Positions 38,330 through 49,945 of a stretch of DNA of 64,000 bases are shown here, piece after piece. The stretch comes from Coccinella septempunctata (lineage: Eukaryota > Arthropoda > Insecta > Coleoptera > Coccinellidae). Positions within the stretch are counted from its first letter, which is position 1, and each line of letters begins with the position of its first letter. The notes below the pieces were generated by a model. That model was given only the letters and a program-made list of their open reading frames with translations. It did no database searches and was not told the DNA's origin. A program made the position numbers and the translations under genes. The stretch covers positions 29,656,936 through 29,720,935 of the forward strand of contig NC_058195.1 in NCBI RefSeq assembly GCF_907165205.1, given 5' to 3'.

Positions 38330-39400
38330 CGGAGATCCGAATGGGAGGGTATTTTACCTCCGGATACGAATTTTGTCCTGTTCGACTGGTCCATCTTTTT
38401 GTAGGAGCTGCGTTAGAAGATGTTTAAAAGCTGCACTGGTAACGCTGTCAGTGCAACTTTGGTTGCGGCTACGACTAGATTATCTTGTGGCACAGGTATC
38501 CTGAGACGACAATTTCTGAGACGTAACTTGAGCAACGCTTAGAGCCATTTCCTGCTCAAGCCAATGTTTAGGCTAGGTAATTGTGGAGAACAGAGTTATA
38601 CCGCTCATGTTCGTTTGCCAGAGCCTCGTTCGTAAGAACAGGGTGCACGGCGAGTAGGTGAGGTTGGCATTTGAGAGGAGAGGTTATAATACGCATCCCT
38701 TCCCCTTACACCGTACCCTGTTGGAGAGTAGTTGAGCGTAGGCCGGTCGTTCGGGGCAGATTTCTTTCCATGTCTCCAAGAGTAGGTTCCGGTATGTGGT
38801 GTTGCGAGTCTCAACAAGGTCCAGAGCTATGTAGTGTGAACGCATTACCATGCAGTTATCATCGACTGTCCAACGCGTTCGCCTATCCCGTTGTGGCCTG
38901 CTTGCAGCAGGGTGAACAGTTCGTACACCCAAGCTGTCAGAGCTTTCTCCTTGCGGAGAAGCGGGACATGGCCTTACGGTGCCATCTCGGAGGGGTGCGC
39001 CGCTCGCCCCAACACGTTCCTCCTACAGACCGATCCTCTGGACGGTTCCGAAGGGGGCTGGTCCGAAGCCCCCTACCGCCCTGTGTTCTTCTTCTCGTTA
39101 TCGGAGCTCCTCAATTCGATCCCTTCCAAGGGTGTGGTGACTCGGGTACGCGGAGAAGTCACTCTCCATTGGCTCACGCCACCCCTGCGTATTGGTTTTC
39201 TGTCAGGGTTTTCCTTCCCTTAGCATTCAGGATCTTTTCCCTACGCGCAAGGCAGCGCGGATTTGGTCTGCCCTGGGTATTTGATTTCCCCAGTACCTAC
39301 CACCCATATCTGGGAGGCGTCCCCCCATCCGCCACCTGGGGAGGCGTCCTATGGGAGTGTTCTCTCCTCAAGGAGAGAAACCTTGCTCTGCACGTTCTAT
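38330..39400. other. GC-rich block of unknown identity
   Basis: This stretch is clearly richer in G and C than everything around it and contains internal short inverted motifs such as GGGAGGCGTCC and GGGGAGGCGTCC. A 246-residue plus-strand frame (38671-39411) is open, but it lacks recognisable motifs and overlaps other long frames, as expected of GC-rich DNA. It could be an LTR, an untranslated region of an unrecognised element, or a transferred piece. No rRNA match was recognised. Confidence 0.5.
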
Positions 39401-40512
39401 TTATTCAATAATAACGTTATTACGCTGCTGAATAAATAATTCACGAAATTCATTCACTGAACCCAACAAATAAAACGTAGTCGCACAGCCTAAAACTCGA
39501 ATGACGAATATTCACTTCACGTTCACATGCAGTTATATAGTCACGGTCATAGAGTCACCTCTCTGTCGCCGCGCAGGCTTTTGATTTAACCTTTGAACTC
39601 GAGACCATAGAGTGCAGAGATATTATAAAATTCAATGAAAGCATAATTTGATTTGTCATATAAATAAAGAAATAAATTTCCCAGAATTTGAACGAAAATT
39701 GATGAATTATTCGCCCCCTATAAATTATAATACACATCAGAGAGTATATTAGCGTTCTGTGATACACATTACGAAAAGATGAACTCTACGATATTATTAC
39801 AGATATCTTAATTTCACTGAATATTGGACAATGAGTTTTTTAACTCGAATAAGAGGTTCTCCAATATTCACCTCGATTTCTACGTGAAAAAATGCCTGAA
39901 CAAGGTTCAAGTTTCAGATCTGTAACTTGAAAACAAAAAAGTTATGAACTTCTCGAAATCGTCATAATTTCATTTTTTGCTAATAAACTCAAAAACGAAG
40001 AATCGTAGGAGGCTATACGGTATCACCATTCTTTGTTCCTCTGAGAAAGAGCTCGGAAATGTATCATCCGTTTTCTTCTAAGTGCTATAATTCTCGAGAT
40101 CCCCTCAGTAGACAACGAATTTTACGAATTTATAGCTGTACAATGACTGATATTGAAATATATTAAAGAAAACAGGCAAAATTATAATAAAAGTAATGCA
40201 AAAGGTATATTGCTGCGTAGTTGCGACGTGTTGATAATAAATAGAACATTTCAAAAAGGTACTGAAAAGTTTTCTTCGAGAAGTCGCCGTGTTAGGGTTC
40301 ATGGAAATTCATTCATAATACATTATTCCATGTTCTAAAAAGATCACCGATAAAATATTCAAGAAATATCAACACATAAGTCGCATAGTAGTAGCTATGT
40401 TCACTTAATGAGAACATCTCGATATAATGTTACATGCAACCACTAAGGAAGTTATTTTAGGAATTTCGCAAACTCAACAATATGTGGATGTTTATGTCCA
40501 AAATGTGAAATC
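39401..40512. other. AT-rich DNA without recognised features
   Basis: I see no coding signal, element terminus or long repeat here beyond short AT-rich frames. Confidence 0.5.
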
Positions 40513-41406
40513 CTAATAAGTATATCCATGGTAATTCTCAAAGAAGTTCTTCAATGCGATATTTTTTGGTACTCCCTGCGACTTACTGTTACATTTCTGG
40601 TTGACTGGGACAACAGACGTGGAGGTTTCCAGTTCAAAATTATCGTTTTGCCCAACTTCGCAATTTCCCGATATCATCGATAGCAAAAGTGCTTTTGTAG
40701 ATATTCTTTCAGATGGAACGACTCCAAATGTGGGGAAATCGTATTCCTTCAGTAGATAATACTGGTCTGCATCTGACAAATTATTCACAGAAGCCATTCG
40801 CACCTCTATCGGAGTCAAAAGTGTTCTTTCTAGACTCAGGAAGTATGCAAGTAAAAAAAGATCATCGACTTCTCGTTCTTCTCCGATGAAGTTTTGAATG
40901 TTCATGATGGATTTCATTCGGAAATAGGTGAATATTTATTTGACGACTTCGTGTGAACTACCTAGTGCCGCCGAACGACTGACGCGGTCTTCGAAAGTTA
41001 CCACGTCGGCACTGACGCCGCGTCTCGGCCGCCTGGCTTGAAAGTCAACCTTTAAGAAGAACTAATGAAACTGAGAAATGAAATTCTATAAAATTTCATA
41101 AATTCAACAGATTTCTGATTCATTTGTGGAAAAGACGAAAAAAATTACAAAGAAATCTCAAATACCTGTTTCAATAACTTTCTTCTCACTCAATTTTCTT
41201 GCTCCTCCCTTCTTTCTTGTCATAATTCGGCTTGAAAGTGAAGTAAATCAATTTGTTATATTTTATTAATTCGTCGCAATCTAGGCTTAAGTCCTACTAA
41301 AAATGCCACTAAAGGAAGCTTCGTGCTTGAAGGGATCGTAATTTTCCATTTGGAACGTTTCTCTTTTTGATTCAGAAACATTTTCATGGAAATGTTTCAT
41401 ATAAAC
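40513..41406 (-). pseudogene. Helitron fragment, third copy
   Basis: Minus-strand frame 40830-40600 reads LTPIEVRMASVNNLSDADQYY through FGVVPSERISTKALL, the segment after the protease motif in the 11 and 14 kb copies. From about 41090 to 41406 non-coding homology to 12545-12890 resumes, including the candidate first exon (41180-41225) with its ATG and GTATTTGAG donor. The protease motifs between them are deleted. Homology stops at the hAT terminus. Confidence 0.72.
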
Positions 41407-41407
41407 C

Positions 41408-43620
41408 AGGCATGGGCAAACTCTTTGATGAGAGGGCCAGATAAACTGAAAAATTATCTGGGCGGGCAAAAAACAAATTACATAATATCAAGTGATACAC
41501 TTTATTTTGATTTTTTACATCACAAACGACCTACATCCTACAAAAAAAAGTTAGAAAAATTAATCATTCTTCGAGCGGATACGAAGGAGTATGTGAAAAA
41601 TGAAACTGTGATTGACCTTCTAAAAGTTGTTCATAGTCTGCTAGAAATTGGGATGAACTGATTCGCAGCAGTTGAATGCTGGTCACTAAGTCTGTTTCTA
41701 ACGCTGCTTTTGCGTAGTTTCTGCATCGTTTTAGGTCCTTTATTAGTATGGATGGTTCTATTATTATTAAATTAAATATTACTTTTAGTTTGATAGCTTT
41801 ATTATATCCCAAGGAACAACGTCTATTGGATGATTGACAACTGAAATGATAATGTTCAACCATAGAATTGGAACATAAACAATTATTGTTTACATAATTA
41901 AAACATAAATATGTCACAGTTCCATAATAGCAAATACGTGTTCACATATGTAGGCACATGCAAATATCGCAATCGTCTTCTGAGCATGATTGTGTTCTCA
42001 GGTTTGGAAAACTTGATTTTGGCAGAGACTTAAGAACTCAATTTTAGAAACGCTGAGCAATAATTGCTTCAGTTCCGAACTACATTTATTCATTCATTTA
42101 TTTCAATTTGATCAAATTTTGTACAAAGGACAAATCATTCAACAAATTTTATAACCCATCAAAGATTACATGGGGTGTCAAAATCACTATGTGGAATATT
42201 AATATCACCTATATAACAGATAATATGCAATAAAAATATACAAATAAAAACATATATGTACATAAACAACATTACATTAGGTTTACAAACTATAAACATC
42301 GAGGTAATTAAGGATTTAAAAACTATCTTCCATACTGTAGTAGGCCTTCTTTATGAGAATAGATTTCAGTTATTTTTTGAGTTTCTTCTTATCTAGTTTC
42401 CTCAGTTTAGCTAGTAGTTTGCTACAATCTGGTGGTAAGGAATGAACAAGTTATTTTTATTTTTGGTGTTGAATATGTGATTGTTGTTGTTTTCCTGTAG
42501 TATTCCCGTATTTTCATAGATGCATAAGAAACAATTAAATATAAAGATAGATATCAAGGTGAGTATTTTTTCTTTGGGGACTAATTCTCTACAACTACTT
42601 CTACTACTCACACCACATAGGTTTTTTTTTCGTCGAATGCCTTGCTTATCGTCTTCAGCTTATCTGTTATCGCTGTTTCCACAGATCTTCCCGTTAAGTA
42701 CCTATGCTGTTGTTTACCTCGAATTTCTGTGTGCTTGAAAAAACTCGTCAGCTTGTTCTTTATTATCTTTTCAAACAGTTCTGAGAAAACCGGAAGTATT
42801 GATAGTGGCCGGTAGCTTTCCATTGAATCTAAATCTCCTTTTTTATGGACAGGTATGATTTTAGCGTTCTTCAGCTGATCTGGGTAGTGGCCTTTCTTTG
42901 TGATGATATCACAAAGTGGTATTTTAATGTAAAGGTATATTTCTTTCAGCACTCTTGGTATCATCTCATACATATCCTTTGTATGTGTTGATTTAATCTG
43001 GTTTAAGGCCTTTATGAGCTCTGGGATAGTGCATTTACTGAGGTAAATTCATTGAGCTTGAGTTCAGTAACTTCGAAATCTCGAAATCTTCGTTCGAATT
43101 CTTCATGAAGACATTTCAAGGTTTTCTCATAGCTCCAATTGATCTTCTCTAACTTCAATTGTTTGAAGTAGTGGAAAATTTTTTTTATTGAGTTGCTTGG
43201 ATAATATATCCAATTGCATTTCAAAACCCTTGATATATATCATTGAATAATTGATTTTTTCCCTGGAGTTTAAGGTTCACTTTATTGATGTGACTGAAAA
43301 GATTTGTGAAAAATGCAAAGTCCGAAAGCCATGTATAATATCTTTTAAAGGTTCACACTCCACCATTCTTCGAGCAGGTGTTTCGTGTTAAGAGTAGATT
43401 TACACAGAGCTTTTTGATATATGACACAATGAAGAAATATAACGTCGTTTCCTGGATATGTTTAATCAAATATGCCTACAAAACCAGATTTCGTCCATGT
43501 CATATTCGGTGCTCCATCAGTTGATTCTGGAACTGTTACTTTAATTCCAGATTGTGATGATTCACTCTGTATGAAATATTCAATTTATATACTGAATATA
43601 TTTTATTCGAAAAATCCCTT
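41408..43620 (-). mobile_element. hAT-type transposon relic
   Basis: A terminus CAGGCATGGGCAAACT..GGGCCAGAT at 41408 fits hAT ends. Transposase pieces lie on the minus strand: TDGAPNMTW and CVIYQKALCKSTLN near 43530-43390, DFAFFTNLF..LKLQGKNQLF near 43320-43240, and a C-terminal LLRISSSQFLADYE..FHFSH near 41690-41590. Many stops and frame changes are present. A LINE fragment at about 42085-43020 interrupts it. The upstream terminus was not found. Confidence 0.65.
42085..43020 (-). mobile_element. LINE fragment (E) inserted in hAT, internally deleted
   Basis: A frame from about 43020 to 42608 contains KNAKIIPVHKKGD, YRPLSILPVFSELFEKII and TGRSVETAI, the RT fingers region. The next frame (42611-42411) contains a C-terminal RT tail (CRELVPKEKILTLISIFIFN). 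The palm with its catalytic motifs is missing between them. The 3' tail has ATAAATGAATAAAT on the coding strand. It is related to LINE C at 54.5 kb. Confidence 0.65.
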
Positions 43621-43675
43621 TTTTACTCTGAACATCTACAATGTAATAATTATATCAAGGACAAGCGAAGGAAAA

Positions 43676-44027
43676 TTAATAAATTAATCGACTTACCTGA
43701 AGGAAGATTAATTGTAATTTTCCGAGCTTGTCCGTAGATATAATTATTACCCACCCTCCCAGATTACAGGTGTCGTTAGATACTTACTACCTAAATCTAG
43801 CTCCCTGATGTTAGGTGATTTTTCGAGACTCGCACTTTCACGGAATGGATATATGGTGTACCGGGATATTATGGGACGACGAAGAGAGGCCTGTTTTTCG
43901 TCAACTCTTAAGAATCGTGCTGACGGAGTAGGTTTCACGGAAACTACAATGTAATAATTATATCTACGGACAAGCTCGGAAAATTACAATTAATCTTCCT
44001 TCAGGTAAGTCGATTAATTTATTAAGT
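43676..44027. mobile_element. MITE-like element with about 70-bp near-perfect inverted repeats
   Basis: AATTAATCGACTTACCTGAA..GATATAATTATTAC at 43680-43750 is repeated in inverse at 43952-44023. The interior of about 200 bp is unique. A third, partial copy of the arm lies at 43639-43680. No transposase. Confidence 0.75.
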
Positions 44028-44029
44028 TT

Positions 44030-44630
44030 ATCACGGAACTTCAATATGCAGACGACTGCGCACTTATAGCTAGCAGCCCAGGGGATCTACAGATAACGCT
44101 GGACAGCTATGAACATATAAACGAAGCTTTAGGCCTTAGACTCAAAATCGACAAAACCAAAATCCTGGTAAGTCCGCCAGAAAGCCTCCAACACATTTCA
44201 GCCTGGAGAATGAAACTCTAGAACAAGTCGAGCAGTTCGAATACTTGGGAAGCTTCATAAATACTAAGGCTAACCTAGACACAGAAATACACAACCGTAT
44301 CAGTTCGGCATCACGGGCATTCTGGAAGCTAAAGGTCAGAGTGTTGCAAAATCACGACCTCAATCTGAAGACTAAGACAGCTGTTTACAAAGCAGTGGTC
44401 CTCCCAACACTTCTTTATAGAAGCGAAAGCTGGACGCCCTACAGGCGACATATTAAACAGCTTGAACAAACGGAACAACTTCATCTTAGACAAATAATGC
44501 ACATCAGATGGTTCCACAAAGTTTCGAATGCAGAAGTATTGCAACGCGCGAGTTGTACAACAATTGAGACTCGTGTAACGTGGGCCTGACTCAGCCACTC
44601 GGCCACATTCTGAGACACAGAAAACACCCA
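44030..44630 (+). pseudogene. RTE-like LINE copy 2, RT fragment
   Basis: This starts upstream of copy 1 and includes the catalytic QYADDCALIASS (about 44045), then LGLRLKIDKTKILVSPPES. A frameshift at about 44190 is followed by YLGSFINTKANLDTEIHNRI and HLRQIMHIRWFHKVSNAEV. It ends near 44585-44630 without the zinc finger or 3' UTR, so both ends are lost. Confidence 0.8.
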
Positions 44631-44798
44631 TATAGAAGGGAAACTCCCGTTCTAACAAGTGGGGTCAAGTTTAAGCGCCCCCATGCGGTGGTTCATGGAA
44701 ATAAAAGCGCCCTCTGGCGGTCGGAATTCGAAACAAATGAGCGGGAAAATTTGAAATGCTTCCTTTTTAAAATCACATATTTTGATTTGAAGTTCAGG

Positions 44799-44880
44799 AT
44801 TGAAACAACGTACTGAAATGAATCAATATAGCATGTCAAGATGCTATATTACCATTCCAGTACGAGTTGTTTCAAATCCA
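44799..44880. repeat. Hairpin-forming inverted repeat
   Basis: GGATTGAAACAACGTACTG..ATATAGCAT and its inverse ATGCTATAT..TACGAGTTGTTTCAAATCC surround a six-base loop. It is probably a small MITE or the end of one. Confidence 0.65.
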
Positions 44881-45113
44881 ATGTTCTCAGAAGCTTGATG
44901 ACTTGAATAAAAAAACACATATGTAAGCAATGATATAACTATATTTCTTCATAGATAAATCATATATACATCACAGTGTATTGCCTTAAATGTAAAGAAT
45001 AAAATAGAAATAATTCTAATGTCCATATAATATACATCAAAGTGTAGAAATTGTCTCTATATACTAATTACGTAAACACAGAGTGAGAGAGGCAAGAGGA
45101 AAAAATCAGCTGA

Positions 45114-45313
45114 TTTAAGGTAAGTGCACATCGGCATCGGACGGACGGCATGGAAGGAACGGCACGGAAGCGGCGGAATTTTTAAGAAGGTATCGCACAT
45201 ATAATCGGAATCGCCGGAAGAATAGGTTAGGTTATGTTAGGTTAGGTTAGGTATTTTATTCCGATCCGTACTGTCCGTCCGATGCCGTTGTATGTACGCT
45301 TACCTTTAGAGGA
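45114..45313. mobile_element. Short MITE containing TTAGG-type repeats
   Basis: Inverted termini of about 35 bp: TAAGGTAAGTGCACATCGGC..GGACGG on the left and its counterpart ending ACGCTTACCTTTA on the right. The interior has GGTTAGGTTATGTTAGGTTA (45223-45252), the insect telomere motif in short interstitial form. Confidence 0.7.
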
Positions 45314-45321
45314 TTTGGAAA

Positions 45322-45520
45322 TCGCTATCTGCGAGTGAACCGCTGCTCATTGAGGGCCACGAACAATGCCAAACGAAACACGAATAACTGGAGCGTGCCC
45401 AGCAAATACTTCATATTAATATGAAGGATTCGCTATTTGGGAGCGAACCGCTGTTTAGAGTTCCTCGAACAATGCCAAACGTAAGACGAATAACTGGAGC
45501 GTGTCCAGCAAATATCAATA
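45322..45520. repeat. Two direct repeats of about 90 bp
   Basis: 45329-45410 and 45431-45515 share GCGAGTGAACCGCTG / GGAGCGAACCGCTG, CGAACAATGCCAAACG and GAATAACTGGAGCGTG. A palindrome CTTCATATTAATATGAAG lies between them. Confidence 0.7.
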
Positions 45521-45577
45521 TCAGATCAGATAAAAAAAAACATTGGCAATTCTTCACAGCAATTAATAACTAATATC

Positions 45578-45820
45578 ATGCATAAGAAGCCAGAGATAAC
45601 ACCTATTGCCACATGTTCCAATTTAAGTGGACTATCAGTCAATGAACCTGAGGCATCATCATCTGAGTTAGATCATAATGATGAAGAATCTCATAGTTCC
45701 AAAATGGAATCAAATTTTTCTAGAAAGAGAAAGGCTCGTAAATCTGATGCCGACAGGAGACATGAAGAAAAAATGGAAGGACTTGATTCATTTAACGCTT
45801 TGTTTGAAAAAAAGAAAAAC
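45578..45820 (+). pseudogene. Myb/SANT-like accessory protein C-terminus
   Basis: About 80 residues from MHKKPEITPI run into KRKARKSDADRRHEEKMEGL, a basic region like the C-terminal tail of Harbinger Myb/SANT-like proteins. It resembles the frame at 57650. The reading frame continues to 46033 without similarity. The DNA-binding domain is absent. A host MADF-type protein fragment is an alternative. Confidence 0.4.
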
Positions 45821-46119
45821 TTAAGAATTATAATTCAGTATTTTCTCTTTGAAAATTTATTTAGTTTGAAAATTGACATATCGCACGAATGTGCAATATG
45901 TTCGATATCCAAATTTCACCTACTGATTCAACAGGCAATTTGCAACAAACATTTTGTAACATTTCAAAAATTTTTCACTCAAAAAGCATATCTTGAAAAC
46001 TATAATCCTAATTGGAAATCTTTTCTGTGGTAGGCAATGAAATTTGATTAAGATGATAGTTTTCAAGTTATGCCATGTTTTCAGTAAAAAAATTGTGGAA
46101 CGTTACAGAATATAACTTA

Positions 46120-46750
46120 ACAGAAAATATCGTCAGGTAATCACGGTTTTTAAAAGTTCTAGAATATTGTTATAAACTAAACTCAAATTTCGTGTGTCCG
46201 TCCTATTGTTCACTGTATTATTCAATTTTATACATATCATTTCGCTGATATTTCTCTTGAGTTGATTACATTCATAATCTAGAACGGACACATTGTCAAA
46301 ATCAAACTTATGATCACTTTGGAAGTGATGATGCGCCAGGGCTGTCTTGTTGTCATCAAATTTAAAATTTCCATTACAATTGTGTTTGTGCTGTTTTATC
46401 CTTTTCTCCAAGAGTTGCCTCGTCTGGCCCACATAGCACTTTGGGCAATCAATGCATGGGATCTTATATACGAGGTTGCTACTCTGCAAAATTGATTCCC
46501 TACTTTTTAAATTTGATGACAACAAGACAGCCCTGGCGCATCATCACTTTCAAAGTGATCATAATTTTGATTTTGACAATGTGTCCGTCCTAGATTATGA
46601 ATGTAATCAACTCAAAAGAAATATTAGCGAAATGATATATATAAAATTGAATAATACAGTGAACAATAGGTCGGCCACACAAAATTTGAGTTCAGTTTAT
46701 AACAATATTTTAGAACTTTTTAAAACCGTGATTACCTGACGATATTTTGT
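46120..46750. repeat. Inverted pair of PLE GIY-YIG fragments
   Basis: Arms 46120-46366 and 46505-46750 are about 95% alike in opposite orientation; both end with the same LLKTVIT or LFKTVIT stop. The left arm extends into the center as unique GIY-YIG sequence. Confidence 0.85.
46133..46525 (-). pseudogene. PLE4 GIY-YIG endonuclease fragment, minus arm
   Basis: A 130-residue frame contains NLVYKIPCIDCPKCYVGQTR (GIY-YIG core), then FDDNKTALAHHHFQSDHKFDF and a C-terminal tail. RT is absent. It is a different PLE family from PLE1-3. Confidence 0.8.
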
Positions 46751-47335
46751 GATCCGTTTATCTACGACGCACAGGTTGTCATAGTTCTTGCGCTGGTCTC
46801 ATGTGGAAATTTATTTTCATTCCGAAGTCGTTATAATATGTAAAACAAGGTGTCTTCAATCTAAAAATTGTCTGAGCTGAACTCTCGAATTTTCAATGTA
46901 TCACTGGCTGTTCGTGAAAAATATTAATAACTTGTGGAAAACATGATTATGGCTCTGGTAGGTTTCTTTGTGATATTTCGCTCTGTTCACTGTACTATCA
47001 TGATAATTGATACTTTTTTGTTATTGTTTTTTGACGTTTCTCAAATTTCAGAATCAACATATAAAAAAAAAGAAGAATTTTTGTACTTAATGAAAATTGA
47101 CCGAAAGTAATGAATACCTGAGTTATTGATAGATTATTAAAGAAATTCATGTCTTTTGCCTTTAACATCGTGTTTGTGATCATGTTGTTGTTTGTAAAGC
47201 TCTTGTCAATTTGTTTGTGTTCTAATTAAGTTTTTTCGATCTTTTTATAGCCCTGAAGAAGCAAATATATTTTGCGAAACGTTGGCACTTAGCTATGGTT
47301 TGTTAATCAACCCACGAATTCCTAGTTCCTGTTAA
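46505..47335 (+). mobile_element. PLE4 3' region, plus arm
   Basis: This begins inside the endonuclease (FDDNKTALAHHHFQSD) and encodes to 46739. About 500 bp of 3' region follows, a hammerhead-like core at 47253-47279, and then CGTTGGCACTTAGC to about 47335. Confidence 0.7.
47253..47279 (+). ncRNA. Hammerhead-ribozyme-like core of PLE4
   Basis: CTGAAGA, GCAAA / TTTGC stem II, then GAAAC. Unlike the other PLE ends, no (TA)n tract follows. Confidence 0.6.
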
Positions 47336-47344
47336 CCAATAGTA

Positions 47345-47500
47345 GTTTTGAATTTATTTGGAAGAACGAAACTCAGTACTTGCGCTTCATGATCCGAAAA
47401 CTCTGTCGGCAGAACACTCACATACTCACTCTGAACGTCAAAGTTGGTGAAAACATTGTCTAAACAATTTTGATTCCTGGTGGGCTGAAAAATTTTCTGT
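47345..47500 (-). pseudogene. LINE endonuclease C-terminal fragment
   Basis: The minus strand translates as CLDNVFTNFDVQSEYVSV then EFSDHEAQVLSFVLPNKF. The D-N..TN and SDH motifs are the last conserved blocks of the apurinic-like endonuclease of LINEs. About 45 residues remain. Confidence 0.6.
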
Positions 47501-49945
47501 CTAAGACAGGAGTAACGTTAATTCGGTGATTGCTATCGTAACTGCTATAGAAATCACAGAAATAATCGAGTATTAACGTTAATCTCGCCTTAAATAAGTC
47601 GGTGCACACGGCCCTAAGTGACATATAGAAAACCGAACACCCTATTAATTAATTCATTACAACAATTTATGTCTTGGGCTTATAGGAAAATAATCGATCA
47701 GTTAGCATTGTAATTGGCCTGCCATGCTTTGCTTTGAGGTCTGCAATTGACCTTGTTTATTTATTTATTTATTTATTCATTTACACATATGTACATATGA
47801 CAGAAATGAATCCAAAATACATGTACAATGAGAAAACTATCTATAGTATTTCTTCAAACTGTTTTTGAAACTATCCAAGGAACAGTTGGAAATGTCAATA
47901 TCTCGTGCATGTAAATTATACATCCGACACATTCTGCATAACGGAGTGTTCCCTCCTAAATTGGTCCTGTAATTATGGACTCCGAAGAGAGGTTGCTCCC
48001 TCGAAAAAATGTCGGAATATGGAATTTCAACTGCCCAAGAAGATACGGGGAATCTATGAAACCCCGTATGATCTTAAAGAGAAATACTAAATCCCTGTGA
48101 GTTCTAGATGTTTCTAAAGATTTCGAAGAATATTTATTCGTTAGGGGTAGAATGTCCCCTAAAGGGTAGATGTTCGTGGCTTTGTATTCGATATATCTAA
48201 TAAATTTATTTTGAACATGCTCGAGACGATTTTTGTAAACATTGTACTAGGGATTCCAGATACAACTGCCAAAACTCAGACGGCTAAAAATGTAGGCATA
48301 ATAAAGGCTAAAAAGTGGTTCATTGGATTTGAAGGATTTGCAGGTTCATATTATGAAACCCATTAGCCTGTTACATTTACTCACTGTATTGGAGATGTGT
48401 TCTTCGAAAGTCATCTTAGAATCAAATAAAATGCCCAAGTCTCTAACAGACGACACCCTACACAAAGTGTGGTCGCCAAGTTTGTAGTTGAAATCGAAGA
48501 TATTGAGATTTGTTGTGAACGTTATAGATTGACACTTGGTGAAATTAAGATGAAGCTTGTTTAATTTACAGTATTCAACAAATGAGTTCAAGTCCTCTTG
48601 AAAGAGTAAGCAGTCCAATAAACTCTTGATGGATGAGAAAAATGTAATGTCTTCCGCATATAAGAGGAACATGACAAACTTAAATATAAACATCAAATCA
48701 TGAATGTAAATTAAAAATAGAAGAGGGCCCAAATGGGAGCCCTGAGGAACACCTGAAGTGGCTATGATTGCTCGTGATTTGAAGTCAGAAATGGACACGA
48801 CCTGCACTCTATGGGACAAGTAAGACGCAAACCATGACAGGTGATCACCATGGATGCCAATGGATGAAAGCTTGAACACCAGAATATTTTGACAGAGCAA
48901 CATAAACTGAGTCAACTTGAAACCTCCTATCTAGAGCATTCAGTATGTACTCCGAATAAGTAATCAAATTAGACTCAACGGACCTTCCAGCAAAAAACCC
49001 ATGTTGCTCGATATTGAGGGAGTTTTTTACGAACCAAAAGACATGCTTGAACCTCGAATACTTTGCTGAATATATTCAATTTAGATATGGGTCTATAATT
49101 CCGAACAGAATTACGATCACCATCCTTATAAATTGGAATCAACAATGACGACTTCCATATTACGGGAAAAATTCCGGCATCCATAGACCTACGAAAAATC
49201 ATGTAGTGTGGGGTTGACAGTCCCACCGCCGAAGACTTGACAAAGAAGGATGGAATTCCATTAGGTCCTGCTGACTTGTTCGGGTCTAAGCCGAGTAACG
49301 CCTCCAGCACGTCGTCCTCGGTGAAGTGAATCGAGCTTAAACTTCCGCAGCTGGGTCTCAACTTGAATTCTGGAGATAAAGGCCTCTGCTCGAGAGGCTG
49401 GTATACAGTCCCGAAGTAAGATGCAAACAACTCTGAGACATCTCGACCACTAGAAGCAGTCCTGTCATCCAAAGACATAGAGAAGGGCAGCTTATCATTA
49501 TTATTAGATTTGATGGAAACTAAATTACAAAATTTCTTGGTGTTCAGTGGAATGTTTTTTCGATCGACTCTATGTATGATTTATAGTCTGAAGCAATCAT
49601 GTTCTTAGCAGAATTCCTGACCTCACTGAAAAGATTGTAATCGGCAACAGTACCACTCCTCTTCCATATTTTATGGAGTCTCTTTTTCTTATTTACTTCG
49701 GCTATATATTATCGATATATTACGTCGTTAAACATATGAGTACGGTCGATTTTCTCAGTCTCTGTGTTTTTGCTTGTTTTCGAGTGGTACATTGGCGAGA
49801 ATAATCTAGAAATTTGTACAAGTGTTCTGCTGGGCATCTATAGTCTTCAAGTGAGAAATTTTTAAACGATCGGTTCGATACTTTGGACACAAAAAGCTGA
49901 AATTCAATTAATTTGAATTCGGTTTCCAAATTCAAGACATAAAAT

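Noticed and set aside
38330..39400. GC-rich block as ribosomal RNA
   Set aside because: I could not find conserved rRNA core motifs by eye, so I left it unassigned.
38671..39411. 246-codon frame in the GC-rich block
   Set aside because: Several overlapping long frames occur there on both strands, as expected from low stop density; no domain seen.
45223..45252. Telomere or subtelomere boundary
   Set aside because: Only a few TTAGG units, enclosed in a small element with inverted termini.
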